Of a DNA stretch of 64,000 bases, positions 1-9,019 are shown in pieces. Source of the DNA: Negativicutes bacterium (GTDB taxonomy: Bacteria > Bacillota_C > Negativicutes > Sporomusales_B > JARLHX01). The stretch is from the NCBI GenBank assembly GCA_031292035.1, contig JARLHX010000009.1, positions 62,001-126,000 on the forward strand, in the 5' to 3' direction. The notes beneath the pieces were generated by a model. The model made no database searches. It was not told where the DNA came from and was given only the letters and a program-made list of their open reading frames with translations. A program made the position numbers and the translations under genes. Position 1 is the stretch's first letter, and every line of letters starts with the position of its first letter.

Positions 1-1476
1 CCGGTTGAACTCTTGCAGGAGGAAAGCTATTTTTTCCGGATGTCGAAATATCAAAATCAGATTTTGGACTATATCGAGGAAAATCCTGATTTTATTCAGC
101 CCATTTCCCGTCGCAACGAAATGATCAATTTTATCAAAGGCGGACTGGAAGATTTGTGTGTGTCCCGCACCACCTTCGACTGGGGCATTCCGGTGCCTTT
201 TGACACAAAACATGTTGTCTACGTCTGGTTTGATGCCTTGACCAATTATATTACTGCGGCCGGGTATCTCCACGACCGGGCCAAATTCAGCAAATACTGG
301 CCGGCAGACATTCACCTTGTCGGCAAGGAAATTGTTCGCTTCCACTCGATTATCTGGCCGATTATCCTGATGGCGCTGGGGGTGGAGCTGCCCAAGAAGA
401 TTTACGGTCACGGCTGGCTGGTGGTCGAGGGTGACAAAATGTCCAAATCCAAGGGCAATGTCATTGATCCGCTGGCGCTCATCGACGAATTCGGCGCCGA
501 CGCCATCCGCTATTTTTTACTGCGGGAAATCATGCTCGGCAACGACGGTAACTTCTCCCGCGATGCGCTGATCAACAGGATCAACGCCGACCTGGCCAAT
601 GATCTGGGCAATTTGCTGCACCGGACACTGAATATGATCAATCGGTTTAACGGCGGGGTAATCGCGGCCCCAGGCAGTAAAGAAGAGATCGATGCTGGAT
701 TTATTCAACTGGCGGAACAGACCGCCGCTGAATACGAGCGAGCCATGGAGCGGCTGGATATCAATGCCGCCCTGAAAGAAGTCTGGGCCCTGATCAGCCG
801 GGCCAACAAGTATATCGACGAAACCGGCCCCTGGGCGCTGGCCAAGGACCCGGCTAAAAAGAGCCGCTTGGACACGGTGCTCTATAACCTGGCAGAGGTG
901 CTGCGGATTGTAGCGATACTGATTTCGCCGTTTATGCCGAATACTACCCCCCGTATCTGGCAACAGCTGGGTATCGGCAGCGATCCTGCCGGTATGCGCC
1001 TGGCTGATGCAAAACACTGGGGACTGCTGCCGGCAGGGATTACGGTCGCCAAGCCTGAGCCCATCTTCCCGCGGATTGAAGTGCGCGAGGAGCCGGAGGT
1101 CGTTGAATCTAAACCGGAGAAAAGGCCTGTCGCCGTTCCCCCCCAGCCGCCGACGACAGAAATCGGTATCGAGGATTTTGCCAAAATGGATCTGCGGGTG
1201 GCAAAAGTGCTGGCAGCCGAAAAGGTCGAGGGCACGGAAAAGCTTCTCAAATTGACGGTCGATCTTGGCAACGAACAGCGTACCATCGTATCCGGTATTG
1301 CCAAACACTATGCGCCCGACGATTTAGTCGGACGGGAAATCGTGATGATTGTCAATCTAAAGCCAGCTAAGATCCGTGGCATTGAATCGCGCGGCATGGT
1401 GCTGGCCGCCTCGTTGGACGATAAACTTGCGCTGGTGACGGCGGAGGGAATGCCGCCAGGCAGCAAGGTAAAATAA
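1..1476 (+). CDS. metG: Methionine--tRNA ligase (5' end outside window)
   Basis: Charges tRNA-Met with methionine in the cytoplasm. The reading frame is open from base 1, so the N-terminal catalytic half with the HIGH motif lies upstream. Visible are the end of the class I catalytic core, the KMSKS loop at visible residues 146-150, the helical anticodon-binding domain, a linker rich in Pro and Glu, and a C-terminal Trbp111-type tRNA-binding domain (about the last 105 residues, starting near IGIEDFAKMDLRV). The fused C-terminal domain is usual for the bacterial dimeric enzyme. tatD lies downstream, as in Bacillus metS-yabD. Confidence 0.97.
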   Translation, partial: PVELLQEESYFFRMSKYQNQILDYIEENPDFIQPISRRNEMINFIKGGLEDLCVSRTTFDWGIPVPFDTKHVVYVWFDALTNYITAAGYLHDRAKFSKYWPADIHLVGKEIVRFHSIIWPIILMALGVELPKKIYGHGWLVVEGDKMSKSKGNVIDPLALIDEFGADAIRYFLLREIMLGNDGNFSRDALINRINADLANDLGNLLHRTLNMINRFNGGVIAAPGSKEEIDAGFIQLAEQTAAEYERAMERLDINAALKEVWALISRANKYIDETGPWALAKDPAKKSRLDTVLYNLAEVLRIVAILISPFMPNTTPRIWQQLGIGSDPAGMRLADAKHWGLLPAGITVAKPEPIFPRIEVREEPEVVESKPEKRPVAVPPQPPTTEIGIEDFAKMDLRVAKVLAAEKVEGTEKLLKLTVDLGNEQRTIVSGIAKHYAPDDLVGREIVMIVNLKPAKIRGIESRGMVLAASLDDKLALVTAEGMPPGSKVK

Positions 1477-1480
1477 GAAG

Positions 1481-1512
1481 ATAGGGGCTGGTCAAAGACC
1501 GGCCCCTATTGC
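1481..1512 (+). terminator. Hairpin after metG
   Basis: A 12-bp stem (ATAGGGGCTGGT with ACCGGCCCCTAT, one G-U pair) with loop CAAAG follows the metG stop. The T-run after it is weak, so termination may be partial. Confidence 0.55.
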
Positions 1513-1593
1513 ATAGAACAAGGCATGCCTTAGGAACGAAAACGGACGCTGTCTGTGTTTTTCGCGCCGCGTGTGATAGGGGAGGTGGAATTT

Positions 1594-2019
1594 ATGACTG
1601 GAATTGGCGAAAATTTTACCGTCAGCTGTGACAAGTCCAGGTTGTCGCTGGAGAAAACTGCCCAGCTGCTGGCGCAAAGTCACTGGGCATTCGACCGTCC
1701 GCGAGAGAAGATTGCGGCCTCGATCGCCAATTCGCTTTGCTATGGTGTCTACGATCATGACGAACAAATCGGCTTTGCCCGGGTTATTACCGACTTCGCC
1801 ACCACTTACTGGCTGTGTGACGTGATTGTTGCACCGCAGTACCGGGGGCGTGGGCTGGGAGAGCGGTTGGTACGCTATATTGTTGGGTCGGCAGAACTCA
1901 AGGATTTGACAGGGGTGCTCAAAACCAAAGACGCTCATGGACTCTATGAAAAATTCGGCTTTCAACGAGAACCGGAACGGATGATGCGCAAGGATCCTCC
2001 GGCAGCGGCGACCGAGTAG
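1594..2019 (+). CDS. GNAT family N-acetyltransferase
   Basis: A 141-residue single-domain acetyltransferase that uses acetyl-CoA; its substrate cannot be told from the sequence. The acetyl-CoA-binding signature appears as VAPQYRGRGLGERLV in the middle of the protein, followed by the typical LYEKFGF segment near the C-terminus. The start is set at ATG 1594 because GGGGAGGTGG lies six bases upstream; an in-frame start at 1555 has no ribosome binding site. It sits between metG and tatD on the same strand. Confidence 0.85.
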   Translation: MTGIGENFTVSCDKSRLSLEKTAQLLAQSHWAFDRPREKIAASIANSLCYGVYDHDEQIGFARVITDFATTYWLCDVIVAPQYRGRGLGERLVRYIVGSAELKDLTGVLKTKDAHGLYEKFGFQREPERMMRKDPPAAATE

Positions 2020-2065
2020 ACTGCTGCCGGACGAAGAGTTTACTCTGACACTACTGGAGGGCGAC

Positions 2066-2830
2066 ATGTTATTTGATTCGCACGCACATATTGACGACAA
2101 GAGGTTTAACGACGACCGGGAAGATGTGATCGCCCGGGCCGCGGCGGCCGGTGTAACCGGTATAATCAACGCCGGCGCCGATATGTTTTCTTCCGCCCGG
2201 GCGGTGGAACTGGCTGAAAAGTATCCGGCGGTCTATGCGGCGGTGGGGATACACCCCCATGACGCCAAAGAGGCCAAAGACACCGATTATGAAAAACTTT
2301 CCCTATGGGCAGAAAAACCAAAAGTTGTCGCCATCGGTGAGATTGGTCTGGATTACCATTATGATCTTTCACCCCGTGATGTCCAGCAGACGGTCTTTGT
2401 CCGCCAGCTCGACCTTGCCCGGCAACTGGCTATGCCGGTTATCATTCACGACCGGGAGGCGCATGCCGACATCATGGCAACAATGAAAAAAGAGGGCCGG
2501 GGGTTGTCGGGAGTCTTTCACTGCTTTTCCGGCAGCCTGGAAATGGCCAGGGAGGTCCTGGCCCTCGGTCTATATATCTCCATTGCCGGTCCCGTTACCT
2601 TTGCCAATGCCCATAAACTGCTGGAGATAGCCCAGGTTATACCGCTGGACAGGCTGCTGGTGGAGACCGACTCACCTTATTTGACGCCCCAGCCCCACCG
2701 CGGCAAGCGCAATGAACCGGCCTATGTGCGGCTGGTGGCCGAAAAGGTAGCCGAAATCCGGGGGATAACCCTTGAGGCGCTGGCTGCCGCCACCACCGAC
2801 AATGTGCGCCAGGTCTTCAATATTCGCTAG
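2066..2830 (+). CDS. tatD: TatD family metal-dependent hydrolase
   Basis: A 254-residue TIM-barrel deoxyribonuclease of the TatD/YcfH family (YabD in Bacillus). The metal ligands are visible in order: the HAHID motif at residues 6-10, the Glu of GEIGLDYH, the His of IIHDRE, the His of VFHCFSG, and the Asp of VETDSPYL. Length is normal for the family. CTGGAGGGC precedes the ATG at the right distance. It belongs to the conserved metG-tatD-yabE-rnmV-rsmA neighbourhood. Confidence 0.95.
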   Translation: MLFDSHAHIDDKRFNDDREDVIARAAAAGVTGIINAGADMFSSARAVELAEKYPAVYAAVGIHPHDAKEAKDTDYEKLSLWAEKPKVVAIGEIGLDYHYDLSPRDVQQTVFVRQLDLARQLAMPVIIHDREAHADIMATMKKEGRGLSGVFHCFSGSLEMAREVLALGLYISIAGPVTFANAHKLLEIAQVIPLDRLLVETDSPYLTPQPHRGKRNEPAYVRLVAEKVAEIRGITLEALAAATTDNVRQVFNIR

Positions 2831-2857
2831 CCTGAAAAGAATATGCAATCGAAAAAT

Positions 2858-2893
2858 AAAAGCTGCCAGGCCAAGGCAGTTTTTACTTTTTTA
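2858..2893 (+). terminator. Terminator after tatD
   Basis: The stem CTGCC/GGCAG (2863-2867 with 2875-2879) is flanked by an A-run upstream and by TTTTTACTTTTTT downstream. The core stem is short but the T-run is good. Confidence 0.6.
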
Positions 2894-3088
2894 AGTTCTG
2901 AGTGGACAATGTCTATAAGTTGCCCCCCTTTGCATCGCAGAGGTTCAATGCCATATTCGATCAAGGGACAATAGCGATTGGCGCGAATAAAAGTGATCCA
3001 TTCAGACAAGATGGTATTAGGTAGCAGGAGCATGCAGGGATTTGGGGAAATATATCAAAAGTGTTGGTGGTTTAAAGGAGGCAGGAAG

Positions 3089-4282
3089 ATGATTCGTAAA
3101 CCGCTGTTGGAAATTCTCCATGAAAGCGCTCACATTCAGCGCTGGAATGATCACATCCGTCCCAAAGGGGGCTTCACCGAGCTGGACAAGCAGGCCCACA
3201 AGATGATCCTGGCTTTTGTGCTGGCAAAGTACGAAGAAGATGAGCGCGGCGCTGTCCTCAACTGGCGACGCCTGATCGAGGGCGGGCTTTTTGAACTCAT
3301 GCACCGAATTGTCCTGACCGACATCAAGCCACCGGTGTATTATGAACTCATGCGCGAGCACGGCGCCCAGCTCGATGATTGGGTGCTGGAGCAGTTGCGC
3401 GACAAAGTGGATAGTATCAGCCCGGATTTTTACCCTGACTTTGTCAGGTATTTGCGGGAAGCGGAGTACTCCGCCCCGGAGAAGAAAATTCTTCGGGCCG
3501 CGCATGATCTGGCCACCAATTGGGAATTTCAATTTATTTATCGCCTGAACGCCAACATTTATGGTGTAGAGGAAACCAAAGCCAGAATCGAAAGCCAGCT
3601 GGAGGAACATAGCGGCCTGGCCGGGATGCAAAAGATCAGCTTAAATCGAACCATCCGTAATTTTATCGATCTGGTAGGACAGCTCCGCTTTCAGCTGCGC
3701 TGGGCCCAGTCGCCCCGGGTGCCGGAGACATCGGTCATGGGGCATATGTTGATTGTCGCCATTTTAGCCTATCTGTGCTCGCTGGAGATGGGGGCTTGTG
3801 ATCAGCGGCTGTGCAACAACTATTTTGCCGGGCTGTTTCATGACTTGCCGGAAGTGCTGACCCGGGATATCATTTCACCGGTGAAAAGCTCGGTCACCGG
3901 CCTGGATGCCCTGATAAAGAAAATCGAGAGCCGTCAGGTAGAAGAGAAGATTTTACCGCTGTTGCCGCCGACGTGGCACAGCCAGCTGCGCTATTTCATC
4001 GAAGACGAATTCAGCAATAAGGTGCTGATTGACGGTCAAGTCAAGGTCGCTAGCGGGAACGAGATTAGTGCCAAATACAATGAAAACCGATTTTCGCCTG
4101 TCGACGGCGAAATGATTAAAGGCTGCGATCAGTTGGCCGCCTATATCGAGACTGCGTTGTCGCGGGACTGTGGGATTACTTCGCGGCATTTGCGCGAGGG
4201 GGCGCAATATCTTTATGCGAAGAATGTGAACAAAAAGATTGCCGGGATCGATTTTGGACAGCTTTTCGACTATTTTAAATAG
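3089..4282 (+). CDS. HD domain-containing protein, YfbR-like
   Basis: A 397-residue soluble protein. An HD phosphohydrolase domain occupies roughly residues 190-390: a first His in VMGHML, the paired His-Asp in GLFHDLPEV near residue 250, and a distal Asp in GCDQLAAYIE. This layout matches the HD_3/YfbR type of nucleotidase or phosphohydrolase. The N-terminal 190 residues are alpha-helical in character and I do not recognise them. The start is ATG 3089 after AAAGGAGG; the frame stays open further upstream without a ribosome binding site. It stands alone between two hairpins. The substrate is unknown. Confidence 0.8.
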   Translation: MIRKPLLEILHESAHIQRWNDHIRPKGGFTELDKQAHKMILAFVLAKYEEDERGAVLNWRRLIEGGLFELMHRIVLTDIKPPVYYELMREHGAQLDDWVLEQLRDKVDSISPDFYPDFVRYLREAEYSAPEKKILRAAHDLATNWEFQFIYRLNANIYGVEETKARIESQLEEHSGLAGMQKISLNRTIRNFIDLVGQLRFQLRWAQSPRVPETSVMGHMLIVAILAYLCSLEMGACDQRLCNNYFAGLFHDLPEVLTRDIISPVKSSVTGLDALIKKIESRQVEEKILPLLPPTWHSQLRYFIEDEFSNKVLIDGQVKVASGNEISAKYNENRFSPVDGEMIKGCDQLAAYIETALSRDCGITSRHLREGAQYLYAKNVNKKIAGIDFGQLFDYFK

Positions 4283-4326
4283 AACGGAGCCCGCGCCGGC
4301 TCGTCAAAAAATTAATCCCCAAGACC

Positions 4327-4362
4327 AAAGCTCTGGCAGTTTTTTTGCCGGAGCTTTTTCTT
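4327..4362 (+). terminator. Terminator after the HD protein gene
   Basis: A 12-bp stem (AAAGCTCTGGCA with TGCCGGAGCTTT, one G-U pair) with a T-rich loop is followed by TTTTTC. Confidence 0.85.
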
Positions 4363-4424
4363 GAATGAATAGAAATGGGTGATTGCGGGAATAATTTTTA
4401 TAGGCAAGGAAGATAATACCTCGT

Positions 4425-4454
4425 TTGACATTGGACGGCCAGTTATGGTATAAT
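4425..4454 (+). promoter_or_regulatory. Consensus sigma-A promoter of the yabE-like gene
   Basis: TTGACA at 4425-4430 and TATAAT at 4449-4454 are both perfect consensus, separated by 18 bases. It lies 28 bases before the chosen start codon and rules out an in-frame start at 4425. Confidence 0.85.
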
Positions 4455-4481
4455 TTTCGAGCACTCGAAAGGGGGGGCTAC

Positions 4482-5486
4482 ATGAGTGGTTTTCAATCGC
4501 TAAATTTACGTAATTTGAAGGCTATTCTGGGTCGGCGCAAGGTGGTTCTTGTCCTCGCGCTTGTCATAACAACACTAATAGCCACCGGGTTTGTGTGGGC
4601 GCAAAAAAAGGTCAGCCTTGTCGCTGATGGAAAGAATAGTATCGTAACCACATTTCATACCAGTCCGGAAGAAATTCTGACTCAGGCCGGCATTCAGCTT
4701 GGGCCAAAAGATGAATATCGCACTTCCACCGCGAAAGTGGAAACCGGAACTACGATTGAGGTATACCGGGCGGTGCCGGTGACTGTGACGCGGCACGACA
4801 AAACTGAGGTAATTGTTACCGGCAAACCTACGGTCGGTGATTTAGCCGCCAGTTTGGGCTTTACCGCCGAGAACAGCAAAACGGTGCCTGAGGGAAAAAC
4901 GCGAATTGTTCCCGATATGCAGGTTGCCATTATTGCCGTAAATGAGAAACTGGTTGCCCAGACGCTGCCCATACCGGTGCCGGTTGTTCGCGAACCGGAC
5001 GGAAATCTGGAAAAAGACACCGAAGAGGTCGTCCAGGAAGGATCGGAAGGCGTCAAGGAAGCCACTGTCAAACTGCGGTTTGAAGACGGCCAACAGGTAG
5101 CCGCCGATATTGTTGCCGAGAAAATCATTTCCCCAGCGACGCCGCAGATTGTGCGGGAAGGAACGCGTGATACAGTTCAAACATCCCGGGGCATGGTGCG
5201 CTTCAAGGGGATACTTTGGATGGAAGCAACAGCTTATACCCCTACCGACGGATCCTGGCACGGGATAACGGCCAGCGGCATTGCCGCCCGCCGTGGTATT
5301 GTGGCTGTCGACCCGAATGTTATTCCACTAGGGACCCGGCTCTATATTCCGGGTTATGGGATGGCTTTGGCTGCCGATACTGGCGGCGATATTGTCGGTG
5401 ACCGGATTGATCTGTGTGTTGAAAGTCATGGTGAAGCTTGGGCTTTTGGTCGGCGCATGGTAAAGATCTACGTGGTAGCCGACTAA
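4482..5486 (+). CDS. yabE: YabE-like cell wall protein (DUF348, G5, 3D domains)
   Basis: A 334-residue exported or membrane-anchored protein, probably a lytic transglycosylase-like cell wall enzyme. One N-terminal membrane helix (about residues 15-38) is followed by two DUF348 ubiquitin-like repeats, a G5 domain (about 165-235) and a C-terminal 3D domain (about 245-334). The 3D domain holds the three conserved Asp in VDPNVIPLGTRLY, ADTGGDI and DRIDLCV, the MltA-type fold of resuscitation-factor-like proteins. ATG 4482 follows GGGGGGG. It has its own strong promoter, and its neighbours rnmV and rsmA match the Bacillus order. Confidence 0.92.
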   Translation: MSGFQSLNLRNLKAILGRRKVVLVLALVITTLIATGFVWAQKKVSLVADGKNSIVTTFHTSPEEILTQAGIQLGPKDEYRTSTAKVETGTTIEVYRAVPVTVTRHDKTEVIVTGKPTVGDLAASLGFTAENSKTVPEGKTRIVPDMQVAIIAVNEKLVAQTLPIPVPVVREPDGNLEKDTEEVVQEGSEGVKEATVKLRFEDGQQVAADIVAEKIISPATPQIVREGTRDTVQTSRGMVRFKGILWMEATAYTPTDGSWHGITASGIAARRGIVAVDPNVIPLGTRLYIPGYGMALAADTGGDIVGDRIDLCVESHGEAWAFGRRMVKIYVVAD

Positions 5487-5512
5487 AGGACCGACATTAC
5501 ATGAGAGCATCG

Positions 5513-5547
5513 ACTGAACCCTGCTGTCCGGCAGGGTTCAGTTATTC
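5513..5547 (+). terminator. Hairpin after the yabE-like gene
   Basis: A perfect 12-bp stem (ACTGAACCCTGC with GCAGGGTTCAGT, loop TGTCCG) with only a short T-rich tail. Confidence 0.65.
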
Positions 5548-5601
5548 CCAAATGGATAGGAATATGCTGGGAAAAATAGCGACGAGGCAGGGGGCAGGCC
5601 G

Positions 5602-6147
5602 GTGATCAGGGAAGTTATTGTTGTAGAGGGAAAAAGAGATATGGCCGCCGTACAACGGGCGGTGGAGGCCGAGTGTCTCGTCACCAACGGGTTTTCACTT
5701 TCACCTCACACGCTGGCAAAGATTGCCGCTGCTTACGGCCGCACCGGTATCATCATATTTACCGATCCGGATAGCGCTGGTGAGCGAATTCGCAAAAAGC
5801 TGTCCGAGAGGTTCCCGCTGGCAAAGCACGCTTTTGTTACCCGCGGTGAGGCTACCGCCAATAATGATATCGGAGTCGAGCAGGCGAGCGGGGCGGCTAT
5901 CCGGGCTGCTCTCGCCAAAACGCGCTGCGGGGAATGGCAGCCGCGGCAGGAGTTTACTGTTCAGGATATGAGTATGGCGGGACTGGCCGGGAGTCCGGCG
6001 GCGGCAGAGCGGCGGGACACGATGGGCGGGAGCTTGGGGATTGGCTACGCCAACGCCAAGACTTTTTTGCGGCGTTTAAATAGTTATGGGGTCACCAGAG
6101 AGGAATTTCAGGCAGCCTTTGCTGCTATGGAGGCGCAGAATGCTTAA
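5602..6147 (+). CDS. rnmV: Ribonuclease M5
   Basis: Matures 5S rRNA precursor by double-strand cleavage. The 181-residue protein starts with a TOPRIM domain: catalytic Glu in VVEGKRD (residues 7-13) and the acidic DPDSAGERIRK motif near residue 53. The C-terminal half is the RNase M5-specific part. The start is GTG 5602 after a purine-rich region. Its end overlaps the start of rsmA by 8 bases, which suggests translational coupling, as in many Firmicutes. Confidence 0.93.
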   Translation: MIREVIVVEGKRDMAAVQRAVEAECLVTNGFSLSPHTLAKIAAAYGRTGIIIFTDPDSAGERIRKKLSERFPLAKHAFVTRGEATANNDIGVEQASGAAIRAALAKTRCGEWQPRQEFTVQDMSMAGLAGSPAAAERRDTMGGSLGIGYANAKTFLRRLNSYGVTREEFQAAFAAMEAQNA

Positions 6148-6988
6148 TCCGCAAATCGCCAAGAGAGAGGTCACCCTGCATATTCTGAAGACCTTTGGCA
6201 TTCATACCAGTAAAAAGTTGGGCCAGAATTTTCTGGTTGATGAGGGCGTCGTGGAGAAGATTGTCAGATCTGCGGCACTGTCTTCCACTGACACCGTTCT
6301 TGAGATTGGTCCCGGTATCGGGACATTGACGCAGGGCTTGGCGGAGACCGGGGCCAAAGTGGTCGCGGTGGAACTGGACCGGCGTTTGATCGATGTTATG
6401 ACGAAGACGCTGGCTGGGTATGAGAATATCCGCGTAATTCACGGAGATATACTAAAAATCGATATTTCCCAGGAAATATCGGCAGATAAATACAAAGTTG
6501 TGGCCAATCTGCCCTATTATATTACGACGCCGATTGTCATGGGCTTGTTGGAGCAAAAGTTACCGATCGAACTACTGGTTACCATGGTCCAAAAAGAAGT
6601 TGCCGAGCGGATGGTTGCCCCACCTGGAGGCAAGGATTATGGCGCCCTATCGGTGGCGGTCCAATATTATTCAGATCCGGAAATCATATTTCATGTACCA
6701 CCGGCCGCTTTTATTCCCGCGCCAGCGGTGGAATCGGCGGTGATTCGCTGTGCGGTGCGTTCTAAGCCGCCGGTAGCGGTCAACGATGAAAAAGCGTTTT
6801 TCCGGGTAGTCCGAGCGGCTTTCGCCCAGCGGCGAAAGACCCTGACCAATAATATGAAGGCAGCCGGGATTGTGGACCACGCCGGCAAAGAAATATTGAC
6901 CCAGGCCGGAATCGACGGCAATCGCCGGGGAGAAACTCTTTCCCTTGCTGAATTTGCCGCCATCGCCAATGTCTGGAGGAGCAAATAA
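6140..6988 (+). CDS. rsmA: 16S rRNA (adenine1518-N6/adenine1519-N6) dimethyltransferase
   Basis: KsgA/RsmA dimethylates two adjacent adenines near the 3' end of 16S rRNA, using S-adenosylmethionine. In the 282 residues the N-terminal GQNFLVD motif, the SAM-binding LEIGPGIGTLT motif and the catalytic NLPYYITTPI motif are all present and intact. ATG 6140 follows TGGAGG inside the end of rnmV; the frame is open further upstream but only within rnmV. Length is normal. Confidence 0.97.
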   Translation: MLNPQIAKREVTLHILKTFGIHTSKKLGQNFLVDEGVVEKIVRSAALSSTDTVLEIGPGIGTLTQGLAETGAKVVAVELDRRLIDVMTKTLAGYENIRVIHGDILKIDISQEISADKYKVVANLPYYITTPIVMGLLEQKLPIELLVTMVQKEVAERMVAPPGGKDYGALSVAVQYYSDPEIIFHVPPAAFIPAPAVESAVIRCAVRSKPPVAVNDEKAFFRVVRAAFAQRRKTLTNNMKAAGIVDHAGKEILTQAGIDGNRRGETLSLAEFAAIANVWRSK

Positions 6989-7021
6989 AAAACGTGCGCT
7001 ACTTTTCAGAGCGCACGTTTT
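6989..7021. terminator. Bidirectional terminator between rsmA and the glycosyltransferase gene
   Basis: A perfect 12-bp stem, AAAACGTGCGCT with AGCGCACGTTTT, loop of 9. It serves both converging genes: it overlaps the last codons and the TAG stop (6999-7001) of the minus-strand gene. Confidence 0.85.
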
Positions 7022-7802
7022 CATTGAGAAAATGGTCTAAGAGGTCGAACCGGCGATCATTGTGATATCCCAGATAGGTGGTGTTTTGCGATTGGCGGGT
7101 TCGGGGTTGATTGCGAAAAGCGGAAATGGCCTCCAAGCAGTCGCCGACAATGGTATCAATAATTTTATTGGTATGAATTTGGTTTTTGATGGACGAACCC
7201 AGGCGGTAGTGGGGAATGGTTGTCGCTACATCGATTTTTAATTTTGCGGTGCGGGCCAAGGATAAGACCACCGGCGGGATAGCCAACTCGCGAATGGCGA
7301 TAGTCTCGAGCAACCGCCGAGAAACGGCATGCGGGCCATGGGCCGGAGTTGCCAATCCCACCTTTTTTTCCAGACCCAATTCTTTATTCAAGTTTAGCCG
7401 CCACTGAAAAGTGGGATTATACCGCTCGATGTGGCGCGGTGGTGAAGGATAACAGTTGGTGAGGGCAACATCCAAATGCTTGAGGAGTACGCCGTCGATT
7501 AATTCCATCAAATTCTCGTTAAAAGTCCCGACCATGTCGCCGTCGACAAAAGCGACTACGTCGCTGCCAAGAGACAGAGCTACCTTTGCGCCAATCGCCC
7601 GCGGGATATCGATGCCCAGACATTCGTGAAAATAGATGATCTGGAGTTTAGGAAGGCGCAGTTGCAGTATTTCGTGCATGGTGGAGTCTTTAGAGCCGTT
7701 GGCGATCACAATAATATGATCAACAGGTAAAGTTCCGAGATTCTGCAATACGGTAGCAATCCGGCCTGCCTCATTTCTTGCGGGAACGACCACAGTAATC
7801 AA
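6999..7802 (-). CDS. Glycosyltransferase family 2
   Basis: A 267-residue GT-A fold enzyme that would transfer sugar from a nucleotide-sugar. The N-terminus VVVPARNEAGRI is the classical family 2 opening, and the metal-binding acidic motif appears as FVDGDMVG near residue 88. No membrane segment is evident. The start is TTG 7802: CGAGGTGATGG lies just upstream and no ATG is available in frame nearby. It is inserted antisense between rsmA and yabG, a pair adjacent in Bacillus. Acceptor unknown; a spore or envelope polysaccharide is only a guess from context. Confidence 0.85.
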   Translation of the reverse strand: MITVVVPARNEAGRIATVLQNLGTLPVDHIIVIANGSKDSTMHEILQLRLPKLQIIYFHECLGIDIPRAIGAKVALSLGSDVVAFVDGDMVGTFNENLMELIDGVLLKHLDVALTNCYPSPPRHIERYNPTFQWRLNLNKELGLEKKVGLATPAHGPHAVSRRLLETIAIRELAIPPVVLSLARTAKLKIDVATTIPHYRLGSSIKNQIHTNKIIDTIVGDCLEAISAFRNQPRTRQSQNTTYLGYHNDRRFDLLDHFLNENVRSEK

Positions 7803-7991
7803 ATGCCCATCACCTCGGTGGACTGAGTGCGGCAGAGCCTAGGTAGGCTTTACTACAGTATATTGAAGGACAAAAATGTTTGCCACTTGTCCTGCTGAGG
7901 AAAAATCGAAGCCGGACGCTGCCCCGAATTTGAACCAGGTGACCATTCCTCGCTATACGACATAGTATGTAATAGTTGGGGAGGGATGTTC

Positions 7992-8870
7992 GTGGCGTCG
8001 ATAACAGTAGGCGATTTTGTAATCAGAAAGTCTCATGGCGGCGACATCATGTTTAAGGTGACCGACATATACAAGGACGATACCGGAGTGGAGCTTTGCA
8101 CCCTGAAGGGACTGCACCTGCGGCTGCTTGCTGACGCGCCGCTGGGTGACCTGGAGCGGGTCGAGGCCGAGCATTTGCGGCGAGAGATTATCGCAGAGGA
8201 AAACCGGCACAACGCGTCGCTGGACCGGATCATGCTCCGGCGCGGTGGCCCGGTTGACGAGTCGCAAGATATGCCTAGGGCCGAAGCCCACAAAAAACCA
8301 GCTTTTTTTGATTTACCCGGCCGAGTTTTGCATCTGGACGGCGATGAGGATTATTTGAAAATGTGCCTGAAAACGTATAACCAGCTGAAAATAGAAGCAG
8401 TTGGGCGGTGGGTTGAAGAATCCAAGCAACCCGACCAGCTGTTGCCGCTGCTGAAAGAGGTTCGTCCGGACATTTTGATTGTCACCGGTCATGATGCACT
8501 GATCGGCGGGGGGAAAAAAGGATTTAAAGACATTAACAACTATCGTACCTCAAAATATTTTATTAGGTCAGTGCAGATTGCCCGAGAATACCAGTCATCC
8601 CGCGACGATTTGGTCATCTTCGCTGGAGCCTGCCAATCCTATTTTGAAGCCATTTTGACGGCAGGAGCGAATTTTGCCAGTTCACCGGGCCGGATATTTA
8701 TTCATGCCTATGATCCGGTTTTTATCGCCGAGAAAGTCGCCTTTACGCCGATTAATCGAACCGTCGATATCAACGAGGCCATATCGGCTTCGGTGACCGG
8801 CATCGAAGGGGTGGGCGGGGTGGAATCCAGGGGGAAATTTCGGTTGGGGATGCCAAAATCCGCCTATTAG
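7992..8870 (+). CDS. yabG: Sporulation-specific protease YabG
   Basis: YabG is the cysteine-type protease that processes spore coat proteins late in sporulation. The 292-residue product aligns by eye with the family along its length: the opening VGDFVIRKSHGGDIMFKV, a central ILIVTGHDAL segment, and FAGACQSYFEAI, which holds the conserved Cys. GTG 7992 is preferred over ATG 7986 because GGAGG (7980-7984) is 7 bases before the GTG but only 1 before the ATG. A CATAGTATG element upstream is weakly sigma-K-like, in keeping with mother-cell expression. Confidence 0.93.
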   Translation: MASITVGDFVIRKSHGGDIMFKVTDIYKDDTGVELCTLKGLHLRLLADAPLGDLERVEAEHLRREIIAEENRHNASLDRIMLRRGGPVDESQDMPRAEAHKKPAFFDLPGRVLHLDGDEDYLKMCLKTYNQLKIEAVGRWVEESKQPDQLLPLLKEVRPDILIVTGHDALIGGGKKGFKDINNYRTSKYFIRSVQIAREYQSSRDDLVIFAGACQSYFEAILTAGANFASSPGRIFIHAYDPVFIAEKVAFTPINRTVDINEAISASVTGIEGVGGVESRGKFRLGMPKSAY

Positions 8871-8882
8871 TCTTTTGCCAAT

Positions 8883-8941
8883 AAAACTACATAATGTAGT
8901 TTTGAAATTAGAATGGCGCAATGATTTGCGCCATTCTAATT
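8883..8941 (+). terminator. Double hairpin after yabG
   Basis: The first stem is AAAACTAC/GTAGTTTT (8883-8903). It is followed at once by a perfect 16-bp stem, AATTAGAATGGCGCAA with its complement, loop TGAT (8906-8941). The long perfect hairpin probably ends the yabG transcript. Confidence 0.7.
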
Positions 8942-9019
8942 TATGACCGACGGTAGGGTTGAGGGAGGTTGGGGGAGAATAGATAGGAATAAGTGATGGC
9001 TGGACAGGAGGGTTATGGT

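Noticed and set aside
517..1308. 263-codon minus-strand frame inside metG
   Set aside because: Shadow of a conserved tRNA synthetase; no site and no domain.
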